A stretch of 64,000 nt of DNA from Methylobacterium sp. SyP6R (GCF_019216885.1 NZ_JAAQRC020000002.1:646001-710000); one strand, 5' to 3'; counted from the stretch's first letter, positions 48,324 to 58,119 are shown. A program made the numbers and translations. The notes: generated by a model from the sequence alone, not told the origin.

Positions 48324-49769
48324 GTGAGTGACGTGATCGCGCGGCTCGCTGCCATCGTCGGCGAGCACAATGTCATACTCGGGGAGGAGCAGGCACCGTT
48401 CCTCACCGACTGGCTCGGCAAGTACCGGGGGAGCGCGCTTGCCGTCGTGCGGCCGGGATCGGTCGACGAGGTGTCCGCCGTCATGGCGCTTTGCGCCGAA
48501 CGGGACGTTCCGGTCGTTCCCCAAGGAGGCAATACCAGCCTGTCGGGCGGCGCGACCCCGGACCGGACGGGGGAGGCCGTGGTGCTGTCCCTGGCCCGGA
48601 TGAACCGGGTAAGGGCGGTCGACCCGGTCGGGAACACCATCACGGTCGATGCCGGGATCGTCCTGGCGAACGTCCATGGCGCCGCGAGCGCGGCCGACCG
48701 CTTCTTTCCCTTGAGCCTCGGCGCCGAGGGAAGCTGCACGATCGGCGGAAACCTGGCGGCCAATGCCGGCGGCGTCGCCGTCCTGCGCTACGGGACGATG
48801 CGAGAATTGACGCTCGGGCTGGAGGTCGTCCTGTCCGACGGGCGGGTGTGGGACGGATTGACCGCCCTGCGCAAGGACAACACCGGCTACGCGCTGCGCG
48901 ACCTGTTCATCGGCTCGGAAGGCACCCTCGGCGTCATCACCGGCGCGGTGCTGAAGCTGTTTCCGGCGCCGCGCGCCCGCGCGACCGCCTTCGTGGCGGT
49001 GCAGGACGTCGATGCGGCGCTCGCCCTTCTCTCCATCGTGAGAGCCAGGGGCGGCGACCGCCTCACGGCATTCGAGTTCATGACCGGCGACACGCTCGCG
49101 TTGATCCTCAAGCACGTGCCGGGCGCGCGCCTGCCGCTCGACACTCTGCCGCCCGCCGCCGTCCTGATGGAATTGTCCGACACCGACGACGAGGCGGCCC
49201 TGATCGGGCGCCTGGAGGAGGTCCTGGCGAGCACGATCGAGTCGGGCCTCGTGCTGGACGGCGCGCTGGCGCAGGACGGCACGCAATCCAAGGCCTTCTG
49301 GCGGATCCGCGAAGGCGTGTCCGAGGCCCTCGTCCGGGAGGGGGTGGCGGCGAAACACGACGTCTCGGTGCCGACGGCGGCCCTGGGCACGTTCGTGGCG
49401 CTGGCCGATGCCGGGGTGAAGGCCGCGCTGCCCGGCGTGCGACCGATCGTGTTCGGGCATCTCGGCGACGGCAACCTCCACTACAACCTGCTGCCCCCCC
49501 TGGCCCTCGACAAGGGACGGTGGATCGCCGAGATGCCGGCCCTCACCCGGCTGGTCCACGACGAGACGCGCCGCCAGCGCGGTTCGATCAGCGCGGAACA
49601 CGGCATCGGTCAGCTTCGCGTCTCCGAGATGGAACGCTGCAAGTCCCCGATCGAACTCGACCTCATGGCGTCGATCAAGGCCCTGCTCGACCCGCGCGGA
49701 CGATTGAATCCCGGCAAGCTGCTGCCGGGGACCCGCACGACCACCGATCTTGCAAGAGGAGCAAACTGA
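48324..49769 (+). CDS. FAD-binding D-2-hydroxyacid dehydrogenase, GlcD/DLD type
   Basis: A 481-residue flavoprotein of the VAO family. PQGGNTSLSGG near residue 65 and GSCTIGGNLAANAGG near residue 140 bind FAD; FGHLGDGNLHYN and SAEHGIG near residues 380-430 carry the histidines of the D-lactate, glycolate and D-2-hydroxyglutarate dehydrogenases; DPRGRLNPGKLLP is the typical end. It oxidises a D-2-hydroxy acid, passing electrons to a membrane or cytoplasmic acceptor. GTG at 48324 is taken as start because AAGGAG lies nine bases before it; an ATG at 48303 is an alternative. One-base overlap links it to the lyase gene. Confidence 0.82.
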   Translation: MSDVIARLAAIVGEHNVILGEEQAPFLTDWLGKYRGSALAVVRPGSVDEVSAVMALCAERDVPVVPQGGNTSLSGGATPDRTGEAVVLSLARMNRVRAVDPVGNTITVDAGIVLANVHGAASAADRFFPLSLGAEGSCTIGGNLAANAGGVAVLRYGTMRELTLGLEVVLSDGRVWDGLTALRKDNTGYALRDLFIGSEGTLGVITGAVLKLFPAPRARATAFVAVQDVDAALALLSIVRARGGDRLTAFEFMTGDTLALILKHVPGARLPLDTLPPAAVLMELSDTDDEAALIGRLEEVLASTIESGLVLDGALAQDGTQSKAFWRIREGVSEALVREGVAAKHDVSVPTAALGTFVALADAGVKAALPGVRPIVFGHLGDGNLHYNLLPPLALDKGRWIAEMPALTRLVHDETRRQRGSISAEHGIGQLRVSEMERCKSPIELDLMASIKALLDPRGRLNPGKLLPGTRTTTDLARGAN

Positions 49770-50707
49770 TGTCGCGTCTGACCGAAGCCGCCAAGGGCGT
49801 CTATGTCATCGCGGTGACCCCGTTCGCGGAGAACGGCGCGCTCGACCTGCCCAGCACCGACCGGATGGTCGATTTCTACCTCGACAAGGGGGCCTCTGGG
49901 CTGACCATCCTCGGGATGATGGGCGAGGCGCCGAAGCTGACGGCGGAGGAATCGCGCACCTTCGTCCGCAGGGTGCTGGCTCGCGTCGACGGCCGCGTGC
50001 CGGTCGTCGTCGGCGTCTCCGCCCCGGGTTTCGCCGCGATGGGGGAACTGAGCGCGAGCGTCATGGGCGACGGCGCATCCGGCGTGATGGTGGCGCCCCC
50101 CTCGACGGTACGGACGGACGATCAGATCGTCTCCTATTACGGCATGGTCGCCGAGACCCTCGGACCCGACACGCCGTTCGTCCTACAGGACTTCCCTCTC
50201 TCGACCACGGTGCAGATCTCGCCCGGCGTCATCCTGAAGATCGTCGAGACTCACCCCACCTGCGTGATGCTCAAGCACGAGGATTGGCCGGGGCTGGCGA
50301 AGATCACGGCCCTGCGCAACGCGAGCGCCGCCGGATCCCGCCGCATCGCGATCCTCGCCGGGAATGGCGGCCTCTTCCTCACGGAAGAGCTTGGGCGCGG
50401 CGCCGACGGTGCGATGACCGGCTTCGGTTATCCTGAGATGATGATCGAGGTCTGCAAGGCTTTCGCGGCGGGCGATGCGGACAAAGCCCGCGACATCTTC
50501 GATGCGTATCTGCCCCTCGCCCGGTACGAGCAGCAACCGGGCCACGGCCTGGCGATCAGGAAGCACATCCTGGCCAGGCGCGGCGCCATCGCGTCGGCGG
50601 CGGCCCGGAAGCCGGCCTCTGGGCTGTCGCAGGCCGACATCGCCGAGATCGACGTGCTGATTGCGCGTCAGGAGCGCCGATTGAGCGAGCTCGATCGGGG
50701 TTTGTAG
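49769..50707 (+). CDS. DapA-superfamily aldolase/lyase
   Basis: A 312-residue class I aldolase of the dihydrodipicolinate synthase superfamily. The Schiff-base lysine is in CVMLKHEDWPG near residue 170. The active-site GTTGE motif of DHDPS is altered to GMMGEAPKLT near residue 47, and the tyrosine region reads LQDFPLSTTVQI, so it is not DHDPS itself. Relatives act on keto or hydroxy acids, and the partner dehydrogenase suggests that one gene makes a 2-oxo acid that the other cleaves or forms. The ATG shares one base with the dehydrogenase stop. Confidence 0.78.
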   Translation: MSRLTEAAKGVYVIAVTPFAENGALDLPSTDRMVDFYLDKGASGLTILGMMGEAPKLTAEESRTFVRRVLARVDGRVPVVVGVSAPGFAAMGELSASVMGDGASGVMVAPPSTVRTDDQIVSYYGMVAETLGPDTPFVLQDFPLSTTVQISPGVILKIVETHPTCVMLKHEDWPGLAKITALRNASAAGSRRIAILAGNGGLFLTEELGRGADGAMTGFGYPEMMIEVCKAFAAGDADKARDIFDAYLPLARYEQQPGHGLAIRKHILARRGAIASAAARKPASGLSQADIAEIDVLIARQERRLSELDRGL

Positions 50708-50765
50708 GCCTCGACTGAAGTCTCGGAGCCTGTTCAACCGATTGCGGTAATCTGTTCCACTCACA

Positions 50766-50886
50766 ACCTCATCCTGAGGTGTCAGTCGATTCAAGATCGA
50801 CCGATCTCGAAGGAGGGCTCCAGAGATCACGACGACATCTGGAGCCCTCCTTCGAGGCTCCCTTCGGTCGCACCTCAGGATGAGGT
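50766..50886. repeat. dispersed palindromic repeat, copy 2
   Basis: Bounded by ACCTCATCCTGAGGTG and its complement like 8481-8604, with inner arms CGAAGGAGGGCTCCAGA and TCTGGAGCCCTCCTTCG. It lies just after the DapA-like gene and may terminate that operon. Loop sequences differ from copy 1. Confidence 0.85.
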
Positions 50887-50959
50887 CGTGGATTGGAAGA
50901 AAATTCGTCGTGATGCCGGCCTCGCAAATCGAACAGGCTCTCATACGCTTTCCGGTTGA

Positions 50960-52035
50960 TTAGGCCAGCTTGGGCTTTGGCTTTGCGGTTTTGGGTAGCC
51001 AGTGGAAGCTTGTGCGTGAGCTGATGAGGTCGGGCTGCTCGCTTAAGGTCGCGCACCGCTGCTCGACCACGCGTTCCAACTCATCCAGGTTGGCGATGTA
51101 CCGGTTGACCACCGGCTCATCGACCAGCGGCCACAACGTCTCGGCCGGCTGCAGTTCGGGCGTATAGGGCGGCAGGTAGACGAGCCGCACACCCTCGGGC
51201 ACGCTTAGATTGGGCTGCGTGTGCCAGCCGGCATTGTCGAGCATCACCACCGCCCGGCAGCGCGTGCCGGCTCCGACCTCGCGCGCGAAGTCGGCCAAGA
51301 GTCGCTCGAAGAACGGCTTGGACAGGCCGTTGGAGAGGTACCACACCGTCTCGCCCATGGCCGGCGCCACGAAGGCGGTGACGTGCAGCCACTTGAAGCG
51401 ATGCTGGCCCAGCGCCACCGGCCGCTCTCCCGCCGGCGCCCAGACCCGTCGCGTGACCGGCTTCAGGCCGAGGCGGTGCTCGTCCATCGCGTAGACGACG
51501 ACCGGCAGGCGCGGCTCACGGGCCTCCTCCTCGTCGACGGCCTGCGCCAACTTTTTTTAAAAGCCTGCGCAGCCTCGGGCGTGGCCGCGCGCGGGTTGCG
51601 CGGGCGCGGCCGTTGCAGCGACCAGCCCAGCGCCTTGAGCGCCTCCCAGCCGCGCTGCACCGCCACCTGCTCGCGCCCCAGGTCCTGGGCCAGGACGTCC
51701 GCCACCGTGCGGCTCGTCCACACGCCCCCGTCCGGCGGCGGCTCGGCCAGGCGCTGACGCAATCGCTCGAGGACATCTGGCGTCAGGAGGCTGGCCGCGG
51801 CCCCGTTGTGGCGGCGCCGATCACCCAGCGCCTCGACCCCCTCAGCGTTGTAGCGCTCGCACAAACGGCGCACCCAGCGTTCGCTGAAGGCGGTCGCCGC
51901 GGCGGCTTCTGCGAAACTGTGGCCCTTGGCCAGAAGCCAGATCGCCTGGGTCTGGCGGGCGGTGCGCGCGTCACGGCAGGCCGTGAAGCGCTCCGCCAAC
52001 TCCGACACGCTCAGGTGGGCTACCGGGCCAGCCAT
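50960..52035 (-). CDS. IS630 transposase, two frames joined by -1 frameshift
   Basis: The first frame (52035 down to 51543) carries the helix-turn-helix N-terminus: AEAAAATAFSERWVRRLCERY and a second HTH. The second frame (51550 to 50960) carries the DDE catalytic domain: YAMDEHRLG, VVMLDNAGWH and LQPAETLW supply D, D and E. They meet at a T4A7G tract (51550-51561, minus strand): AAA AAA AGT in the first frame and A AAA AAG in the second, the standard -1 slippery heptamer. The second frame also has a TTG start exactly there, so a separate product is possible. All catalytic residues are present, so the element may be active. Confidence 0.78.
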
Positions 52036-52110
52036 CGCCGCCTCCTTCGACAAACAGCATGCCCGACCAATGCGCCAGCACACCCGTCAGTTCACAGCTA
52101 AGCTGATCGA
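50961..52110 (-). mobile_element. IS630-family insertion sequence (ends approximate)
   Basis: A 1.1-kb element containing a two-frame DDE transposase. The left end starts at the TA at 50961-50962, immediately after a 22-bp fragment of the hairpin repeat family (CTCATACG at 50939); the right end lies between the transposase start and the inverted repeat copy at 52138. CCAGCTT near 50965 and AAGCTGA near 52099 are candidate terminal inverted repeats. IS630 elements insert at TA, consistent with the left junction. The exact right boundary and target duplication were not resolved. Confidence 0.7.
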
Positions 52111-52137
52111 ATCATACGGAAATCGTATCAAACGTCT

Positions 52138-52245
52138 GATACGGCTTCCGGAAGATTCCTTCCGGACGCCGTATCATCAGCCCGCGCGGCGCCTGAGCGA
52201 AGCCGGTTTCCGCATCGCGAAGCGATCAATCGGAAACCGTATGAG
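52138..52245. repeat. dispersed hairpin repeat, inverted copy 2
   Basis: Reverse-complement relative of 34920-35046. The hairpin GATACGGCTTCCGGAAG/CTTCCGGACGCCGTATC (52138-52175) has one mismatch; the copy then lacks about 18 internal bases and ends at 52245 with ...CCGTATGAG. It flanks the IS630 element, which on its other side abuts a fragment of the same family. The following 52246-52466 is AT-rich and holds no credible gene. Confidence 0.82.
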
Positions 52246-52466
52246 AGTCTGTTTGATTGGTCCGTGCAGATTTCAAGCCTACCGTGTCCATTTCGGGGCC
52301 GCGCATCAGCGCCCGGAATGAGGATGGGGATGTGTCAATAAATGCGGTAATAATCGGGCGCGAATCTCGAATTATGAGTAAGAATTCGCTGTCATGTCCG
52401 TGCTTGGTTTAACGGGTGGATACTAGGAGCTAATCGAACTTGTTGAGAGAAAATTATAAATAATTG

Positions 52467-52995
52467 TTATATTGTATGACTATTATCCGTAATAACGATA
52501 TTCTCCAGCCAAGTGCAAACGGTCTCTGCCGATCCGGTCGGCACATAGGAATTGGGGTGGATCACGCCGTATCGGGCTCCGTCCGGGGCGAACCCATAGG
52601 GCGCCACAAGCTTGCCGAGATCCACGTCATGGCTCACGATCACTACGATGGCGAGCGCGACGCCGAGGCCTCCGAGAGCGGCTTCCGTCATCAGAAGATG
52701 GTGGTCGAGGATCTACATGCTCCGGGGCGCGCGGGACATCCGGATGCGCATCGTGCCAGGCGGACCAGGCCTTCGGACGGGTGCGCGATCCCGGCGCCAC
52801 GTAGTCCACGAGCGCAAAGCGGCCCTGCAGGCTCGGAGCCATGACGGGGCCGACCCGTTCGGGCATGAGTTCGCGCACGGTCCAGGCCGGGTCGAGCGTG
52901 AAATCGAGGCGTCGTATCGCCGGCGTCACGCCCTCGCCCGAAATCCAGGCTCCCGCCTCCGGTGGACAGATGGATGTCGATCTCCGGATCACGGC
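52467..52995 (-). pseudogene. LysR-family regulator remnant (effector domain only)
   Basis: Segments of a GcvA-like LysR effector domain appear in three frames. EIDIHLSTGGGSLDFGRGRD starts near 52990 in one frame, DPAWTVRELMPERVGPVMAPSLQ follows in another (core TVRELMPERVGPVMAPSLQ near 52880), and EAALGGLGVALAIVVIVSHDV through TGSAETVCTWLENI ends in a third (52691-52467). No DNA-binding domain is found before 52995. The gene is 5'-truncated and frameshifted at least twice. It lies divergent to the TIM-barrel gene at 53160, which it may once have controlled. Confidence 0.65.
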
Positions 52996-53159
52996 ACCGC
53001 CTTCGACTATGCCGAACGGCTGATCGCCAGCCGCACCGGCGGGCCGCGCGGGGGCCTGCGATCGGCAGACGCCACCGTTTCCCTTTGATCAGGCCGCACT
53101 CTCACCCGGCGATCATCGTCGATGCCGTCGAGGCGTATTCCAGTGGAGAGCCGCACCTC

Positions 53160-53834
53160 ATGACCTCGTTCGACTTCATCTTCATGCTGACCCGGAACGA
53201 CCGCACGGTGACGGATGCCGCCGTGCACGTCGCGACGGCTCTCGCCGCCGGGATCCGGCACATCGGCTTCAAGGATATCGGCCTGCCCTTCGAGGCCCTG
53301 GACGACCTCGCCCGCCGGATCCGGGGCGGCGGCGCGGCGACCTACCTGGAGGTCGTCTCCCTCGACCGGGACAGCGAGATCCGCTCGGTGAAGGCTGCGG
53401 TCGAGCTCGGTGTCGACTACCTGCTCGGCGGCACCCGCGTCGACGATGTCCTGCCGCTCCTGGCCGGGACCGGCATCCGCTACTACCCGTTCCCGGGACG
53501 GATCGTCGGCCATCCGAGCCGGCTCGAAGGGACGGAAGGCGAGATCGTCGCGAGTGCCGTCGCGCTCGCATCGCGCGAGGGCGTCGCCGGTCTCGACCTC
53601 CTGGCCTACCGATCGTCGCTCGACGTCCCGGCGCTCATCGCCGCGGTCTGCCGGGCGGTGCCGAAGCCGGTCGTCGTGGCGGGTTCGGTCGACAGCCCGG
53701 AACAGGTGAGGCTGATCCGGCAGGCCGGTGCCGCCGCCTTCACGATCGGGACCTCCGCCCTCGACGGTCGATTCCCGGCCGCAGGCCCGACACTCGATCT
53801 GCAGCTTCAAGCGATCGAAACGGCGGCCGCATGA
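53160..53834 (+). CDS. HisA/HisF-like TIM-barrel protein of unknown role
   Basis: A 224-residue intact protein with the repeating strand-helix pattern of a small TIM barrel. IRHIGFKDIGLP near residue 31, DYLLGGTRVDDVLPLL near 87 and PVVVAGSVDSPEQVRLIRQAGA near 170 (core VVAGSVDSPEQVRLI) resemble the phosphate-binding strands of HisA/HisF and related isomerases. The catalytic acid residues of HisA are not obvious. It is flanked by a LysR remnant and a 739-base region of no clear coding content, so its pathway partners may have been lost. GGAGAG lies ten bases before the ATG. Confidence 0.6.
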   Translation: MTSFDFIFMLTRNDRTVTDAAVHVATALAAGIRHIGFKDIGLPFEALDDLARRIRGGGAATYLEVVSLDRDSEIRSVKAAVELGVDYLLGGTRVDDVLPLLAGTGIRYYPFPGRIVGHPSRLEGTEGEIVASAVALASREGVAGLDLLAYRSSLDVPALIAAVCRAVPKPVVVAGSVDSPEQVRLIRQAGAAAFTIGTSALDGRFPAAGPTLDLQLQAIETAAA

Positions 53835-54573
53835 GGAGTCTGTCCGATGCGGCGGTGGCGCGGGCGATCCGCGAGCGCGCCCGCATCCGGGGACGATCCG
53901 CCCGAGGCGGCGCGGGCGTCGGGGCCGGGCGCAGCGATGACCCGTCCGATCCGTCGTCGGACGCAAAGCGCCATGGATCACGGCCGGCAACCTCCGAGGA
54001 GGACCCTGCGCGGTGACTGCGAGGGAGGGACCGGAACGGGCTGCGTCCCTTTCCATGGATGCCGCGCTTCGGCGACCCTGTTCGGCTTCCTTGCCGGCCG
54101 TTCTCGCAACATCCTGCCGTCTCGGCCGATGGAAACGGCATATTCGCAGGGCAATGATCGCGCAGTGTTCCCAATATAAAAACGGCAATTTGCGCCCGGG
54201 GCGGGAATCGTGATTGTGGTACAGCTCTTAGTGATGCGCTTAATCGGTGCGGTTGCGATAAAAAATTAAACAAATTTCTCAAACATCTGCCTAGATTTTC
54301 CCGTTGAGTTAAGATCTTGATTTTCTATATATTGTGTAATACCATATGAAATAGTTTATATTATGACAATACGGATGGATCATGAGAGGGATAGTATTAA
54401 ATGTTGCATCCATTGGCCATTAGGAAGAATTTTTTCGGCGTCGACACATGGCGGGGATCGGTGCGCATTGCGGGTGCGCAGAAATACGTCCAGTCAGATT
54501 GCTCGAATATTCGGAATTTCTCTCGGTCGCTCCCGGATTGCCGCAAGATGTCGTGTTGAGATCGCCAAGGACC
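53835..54573. other. intergenic, AT-rich in part, no credible gene
   Basis: 739 bases. The first 330 have high GC but no reading frame with protein-like character; 54160-54420 is strongly AT-rich, unlike its surroundings, and lacks recognisable features. It may be foreign or degraded DNA, or hold the original promoter of the peptide-transporter remnant downstream. Confidence 0.4.
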
Positions 54574-55615
54574 ATGTCTTTCCGAGACATCCTGCCACTG
54601 CGCTTCGAGAAACGCCCGAGGGATACCGATGTCAGCCAATTCCTCAGACAGCCCCCCGCCGACACCGACGGGCAGACGGCACTCTCCGTTCGCGGTCTTG
54701 AGATCGGCCTGCCGGTGGGGATGGAGCGTGCCAACGCGGTCACGGGCCTCTCCTTCGATCTCCCGAAAGGCACGATCCTCTGCATCATCGGAGAGTCGGG
54801 GTCGGGCAAGTCCATCACCGCCAACGCCATCATGGGGCTGCTGCCGAAAGCGATCACGGTCCGGGCGGGCGAGATCCGCCTCGGCGACGCCGAGATCGTC
54901 GGAATGCCGGCCGAGACCCTGCGCTCGTTGCGCGGGCGGGCGGTGTCGATGATCTTCCAGGACCCGCTCTCCGCCCTCAACCCGCTGATGACCGTCGGCG
55001 CGCAGATCGACGAGGTCACGACGGCGCACGAGGTCGGCACCCGCGCGTCCCGCCGAAGCCGCTCCCTCGAACTGCTCACCGAGGTCGGCCTGCCCGACCC
55101 GGCGCAGATGCTGCACCGCTACCCGTTCCAGCTCTCGGGCGGGCAGCGCCAGCGGGTGATGATCGCCATGGCGCTGGCGCTCGAGCCGACGGTGCTGCTG
55201 GCCGACGAGCCGACCCACCGCCCTCGACGTGACGACCCAGGCGCAGATCCTCAAGCTGATCCGCGACATCCAGCGGCGCAAGGAGATGAGCATCGTTTTC
55301 GTCACCCACGATTTCGGCGTGGTGGCGGAGATCGCCGACCACGTCGTGGTGATGGAGAAGGGCTACATCGTCGAGCAGGGCACCGCCGGGCAGGTGCTGA
55401 AATCGCCGCAGCATCCCTATACCCGCCGGCTGATCGCCGCCGTGCCGCACCTGACCGCCACCGACCGCGCGCCGATCGACGTCGCGCGGAGCGAGCCCGT
55501 CCTCGTCTGCGAAGGCCTGATGAAGACCTATGGCGGCGGCAGAAACCTGCTGAGCAGGGTTCTGCCCGGCAGGTTTCTCAGCCGGAAGAAGTCGGTCCGT
55601 GCGGCTGATCACCAA
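54574..55615 (+). pseudogene. dipeptide/oligopeptide ABC ATPase, frameshifted and truncated
   Basis: The first frame gives the start of a DppD-like ATPase with Walker A GESGSGKSITANAIMGLL, VSMIFQDPLSALNPLMTVG, signature [19 protein letters not shown] and the beginning of Walker B, LLADEPT. At 55214-55216 an extra C shifts the frame; in the new frame [20 protein letters not shown] and FVTHDFGVVAEIADHVVVMEKG continue the domain. PVLVCEGLMKTYGGGRNLL then starts a second ATPase domain, as in fused DppD-DppF proteins, but it stops making sense after KKSVRAAD at 55605, where a binding-protein fragment begins. The frameshift plus the internal deletion show it is not functional. Confidence 0.78.
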
Positions 55616-55785
55616 GCCGAATTTCCGCGCCTGGCGCACCGCCGGCCACTCGCTCGTGCGCGACATCACCGTGGTGTCGCCGTCCGAGATCACCTGGCGG
55701 ATGGAAAAACCCTTCTCGCCCTACCTGTCGTTCCTGACCGAGACCTTCATCGTTCCCAAGCACGTCCTCGAGATGGCGGCCGTAT
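55599..55785 (+). pseudogene. internal fragment of family-5 peptide-binding protein
   Basis: About 60 codons in a third frame read PNFRAWRTAGHSLVRDITVV, SPSEITWRMEKPFSPYLSFL and TETFIVPKHVLE, matching the middle of SBP_bac_5 oligopeptide-binding proteins (the FXLKXPXXPFLXXLXXXXIVPKH region). Neither end of such a protein (about 500 residues) is present. It is fused to the truncated ATPase, so a deletion has removed the rest of a peptide transport operon, including permeases. Confidence 0.7.
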
Positions 55786-55824
55786 TCCTGAGCGTCGTCC
55801 GCCCCGCCCGGAGGGTTTCCCGCC

Positions 55825-56868
55825 ATGCCGTCCTTCTCTCCCGATCGTCGTTCGGTGCTGCGCGGGGCGGCAACGCTCGGCGCCCTGGTGGCGGCGCCCG
55901 CCATCCTGCGGGCGCAGACCCGCGAGCTCGTCGTCGGCGGGGCCGCCGGCCACAAGGGCTGGGTCGAGGAGATCGTCGTCCCGACCTTCGAGCGCAAGCA
56001 CGGCGCCAAGGTGATCTTCGAGGGCACGCGCTCGCTCGTGAACCTCGAGAAGATGCAGAAGAACCGCGACCGGCCCTACCTGTCGGTCGTCCAGATGGAC
56101 GACCCGGTGATCATCCTGGCCGTCAAGGAGGGCCTCCTCGATCCCCTGACCCCGGCGCGGGTGCCGAACCTCGCCGCCCTCGTCCCCGGGACCGTTCATA
56201 TGGAGGGGATGTGGGCGAACTATCTCCAGCCCTGGCTCGGCATCGCCTACAACACCGAAGCGATGCGCCGGGCCCCGACCTCCTGGGCCGACCCCTACGA
56301 TCCGAAGGACAAGGGCCGGGTGATCGTGCCCTCGCTGCAGAACACGGAAGGGCTGCCCAACCTCTTCGTCGCTTCCGCCCTCGCCACCGGCCATCCGCTC
56401 GAGGCGGCGCAACGCGACGTCGAGCCGGGCTTCCGCAAGCTCGCGACGCTCAAGCCGAACCTGCTGACGGTCTACACCCAGCAGCCCCAGGCCTATAACC
56501 TGCTGGAGCAGGGCGCGGCGTGGATGATCTCGTCCGCGATGTCGTCCTACGCGCTGGAGCGCAAGGCCGCCGGCGCCCCGATCGACCTCGCGGCGCCCAA
56601 GGAGGGCGTGTTCGCGATGCCGTCGGGCGTCGCCGTGGTGAAAGGCAGCCCTCAAGCGGACCTCGCCTTCGCCTATGTCGACATGCTGCTCGGCGCCGAG
56701 TTGCAGCAGCGCCTCGTCGGCCCGACCTTCTCGCTGCCGACCAACCGGGCGGTGCCACGCCCGGCGGGCCTGCCTGCGGATCTCGTGGTGCACCAGATCG
56801 ACTGGGCCCATGTCGCCCGCGAGCGCGACGGCTGGATCAGGCGCTGGGACCGCGAGATGGCGATCTGA
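55825..56868 (+). CDS. ABC transporter substrate-binding protein, spermidine/iron type
   Basis: A 347-residue periplasmic binding protein of family 1/6 (PotD/AfuA-like). A twin-arginine type signal sequence, [14 protein letters not shown], leads to cleavage near AQT at about residue 31. [34 protein letters not shown] and the Tyr/Trp-rich [19 protein letters not shown] are the usual cleft elements. The gene is intact, unlike its neighbours, and is followed nine bases later by a frameshifted ATPase gene; no permease gene is present. The substrate may be a polyamine, iron complex or similar cation. Uptake through this system is doubtful unless permeases elsewhere serve it. Confidence 0.78.
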   Translation: MPSFSPDRRSVLRGAATLGALVAAPAILRAQTRELVVGGAAGHKGWVEEIVVPTFERKHGAKVIFEGTRSLVNLEKMQKNRDRPYLSVVQMDDPVIILAVKEGLLDPLTPARVPNLAALVPGTVHMEGMWANYLQPWLGIAYNTEAMRRAPTSWADPYDPKDKGRVIVPSLQNTEGLPNLFVASALATGHPLEAAQRDVEPGFRKLATLKPNLLTVYTQQPQAYNLLEQGAAWMISSAMSSYALERKAAGAPIDLAAPKEGVFAMPSGVAVVKGSPQADLAFAYVDMLLGAELQQRLVGPTFSLPTNRAVPRPAGLPADLVVHQIDWAHVARERDGWIRRWDREMAI

Positions 56869-56877
56869 GGCACGCCA

Positions 56878-57925
56878 TGGCGAATCCGAGCATGTCGGAT
56901 CCCGGCTTCCTGGCGATTTCCGGCGCCGGGAAAAGCTACGGCGCGAGCACGGTGCTCGGCGGCGTCGACCTCGCGGTCGCCCGCGGCGAGTTCGTCTCCC
57001 TGCTCGGCCCCTCCGGGTGCGGAAAGACGACCCTGCTGCGCATCATCGCCGGCTTCGTCGCCCCCGATCGCGGCCGGGTCGTGCTCGACGGGCGCGACAT
57101 CACCCGCAACCCCCCGCACCGGCGCGACGTCGGCGTGGTCTTCCAGAACTACGCCCTGTTCCCGCACCTCACGGTGGCCGAGAACGTCGCCCTTCGGGCT
57201 CAAGGCCAAGGGGCATCCCCGGGCCGGGATCGCCGGCACCGTCGCGCGCTTCCTCGACCTCGTCCAGATGGCGCCCTTCGCCGACCGCCGCGCGCAGGCG
57301 CTTTCGGGCGGGCAGCAGCAGCGGGTGGCGGTGGCCCGGGCGCTGGCCGTCCAGCCGAAGCTCCTGCTCCTCGACGAGCCGTTCTCGGCCCTCGACCGCA
57401 AGCTCAGGGAGGCGATGCAGATCGACCCGAAGCGCCTGCTGCGCGAGCTCGGCATCACCGCCCTGTTCGTCACCCACGACCAGGACGAGGCGCTGACCAT
57501 GTCCGACCGGATCGCCGTGATGAATCGCGGCGCGATCGAGCAGCTCGCCGATCCGGTCACGCTCTACCGCCGGCCGGCCACCGCCTTCGCGCTCGGCTTC
57601 GTCGGCCTGTCGACCCGGCTTGCCGGCATCGTGCGGGAGGAGGGCGGCGGGATGCTCCGGGTCGAGACCCCGCTCGGGACGGTGCGGGCGCCGAGACGCT
57701 TCCTGCCGGGGAGCCCGGTGCTCCTCGGCGTGCGGCCCGAGCGGATCCGCCTCGGTGGCGACGGGCCGAACACGGTCGAGGCCGCCCTCGTCGAGGTCGC
57801 CTTCCAGGGCGCCCGCGCCCACCTGTTCTTCGCCGGCCCCGACCGCCCATGCGGCCGCCCGCGCGGGCACGTGGTTCGCCCGCCGCGATGCCATTGCGGA
57901 GCACTGGCTGCGGGAGGCCGCCTGA
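56878..57925 (+). pseudogene. PotA-like ABC ATPase with two frameshifts
   Basis: The first frame gives [20 protein letters not shown], Walker [13 protein letters not shown] and [19 protein letters not shown]. An extra C at 57190-57192 shifts the frame; the second frame continues [44 protein letters not shown] and [15 protein letters not shown]. Near 57835 a second shift seems to occur: the last 25 codons read better in a third frame, ending [20 protein letters not shown] at TGA 57923-57925. The final segment may belong elsewhere, which makes the second shift less certain than the first. All motifs are good once joined, so the mutations are recent or are sequencing errors. Confidence 0.7.
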
Positions 57926-58119
57926 TCGGCGCGAGGATGGGGCGAAGCCTCACCGCCGCGTCGTGACAGTCGGGCGACCGATTCGGCGCGCCCGGCGGGG
58001 CCAAGTCGAGGCCTGCCGCGACGCCCGGAACGTCGTTGCCAGCAACCCGGATCTCGTCACCTCCATCTTGGCGCGTAACAGGGCGAACGTCGAAATCCTG
58101 ACTATCGGTAATGGATGAC

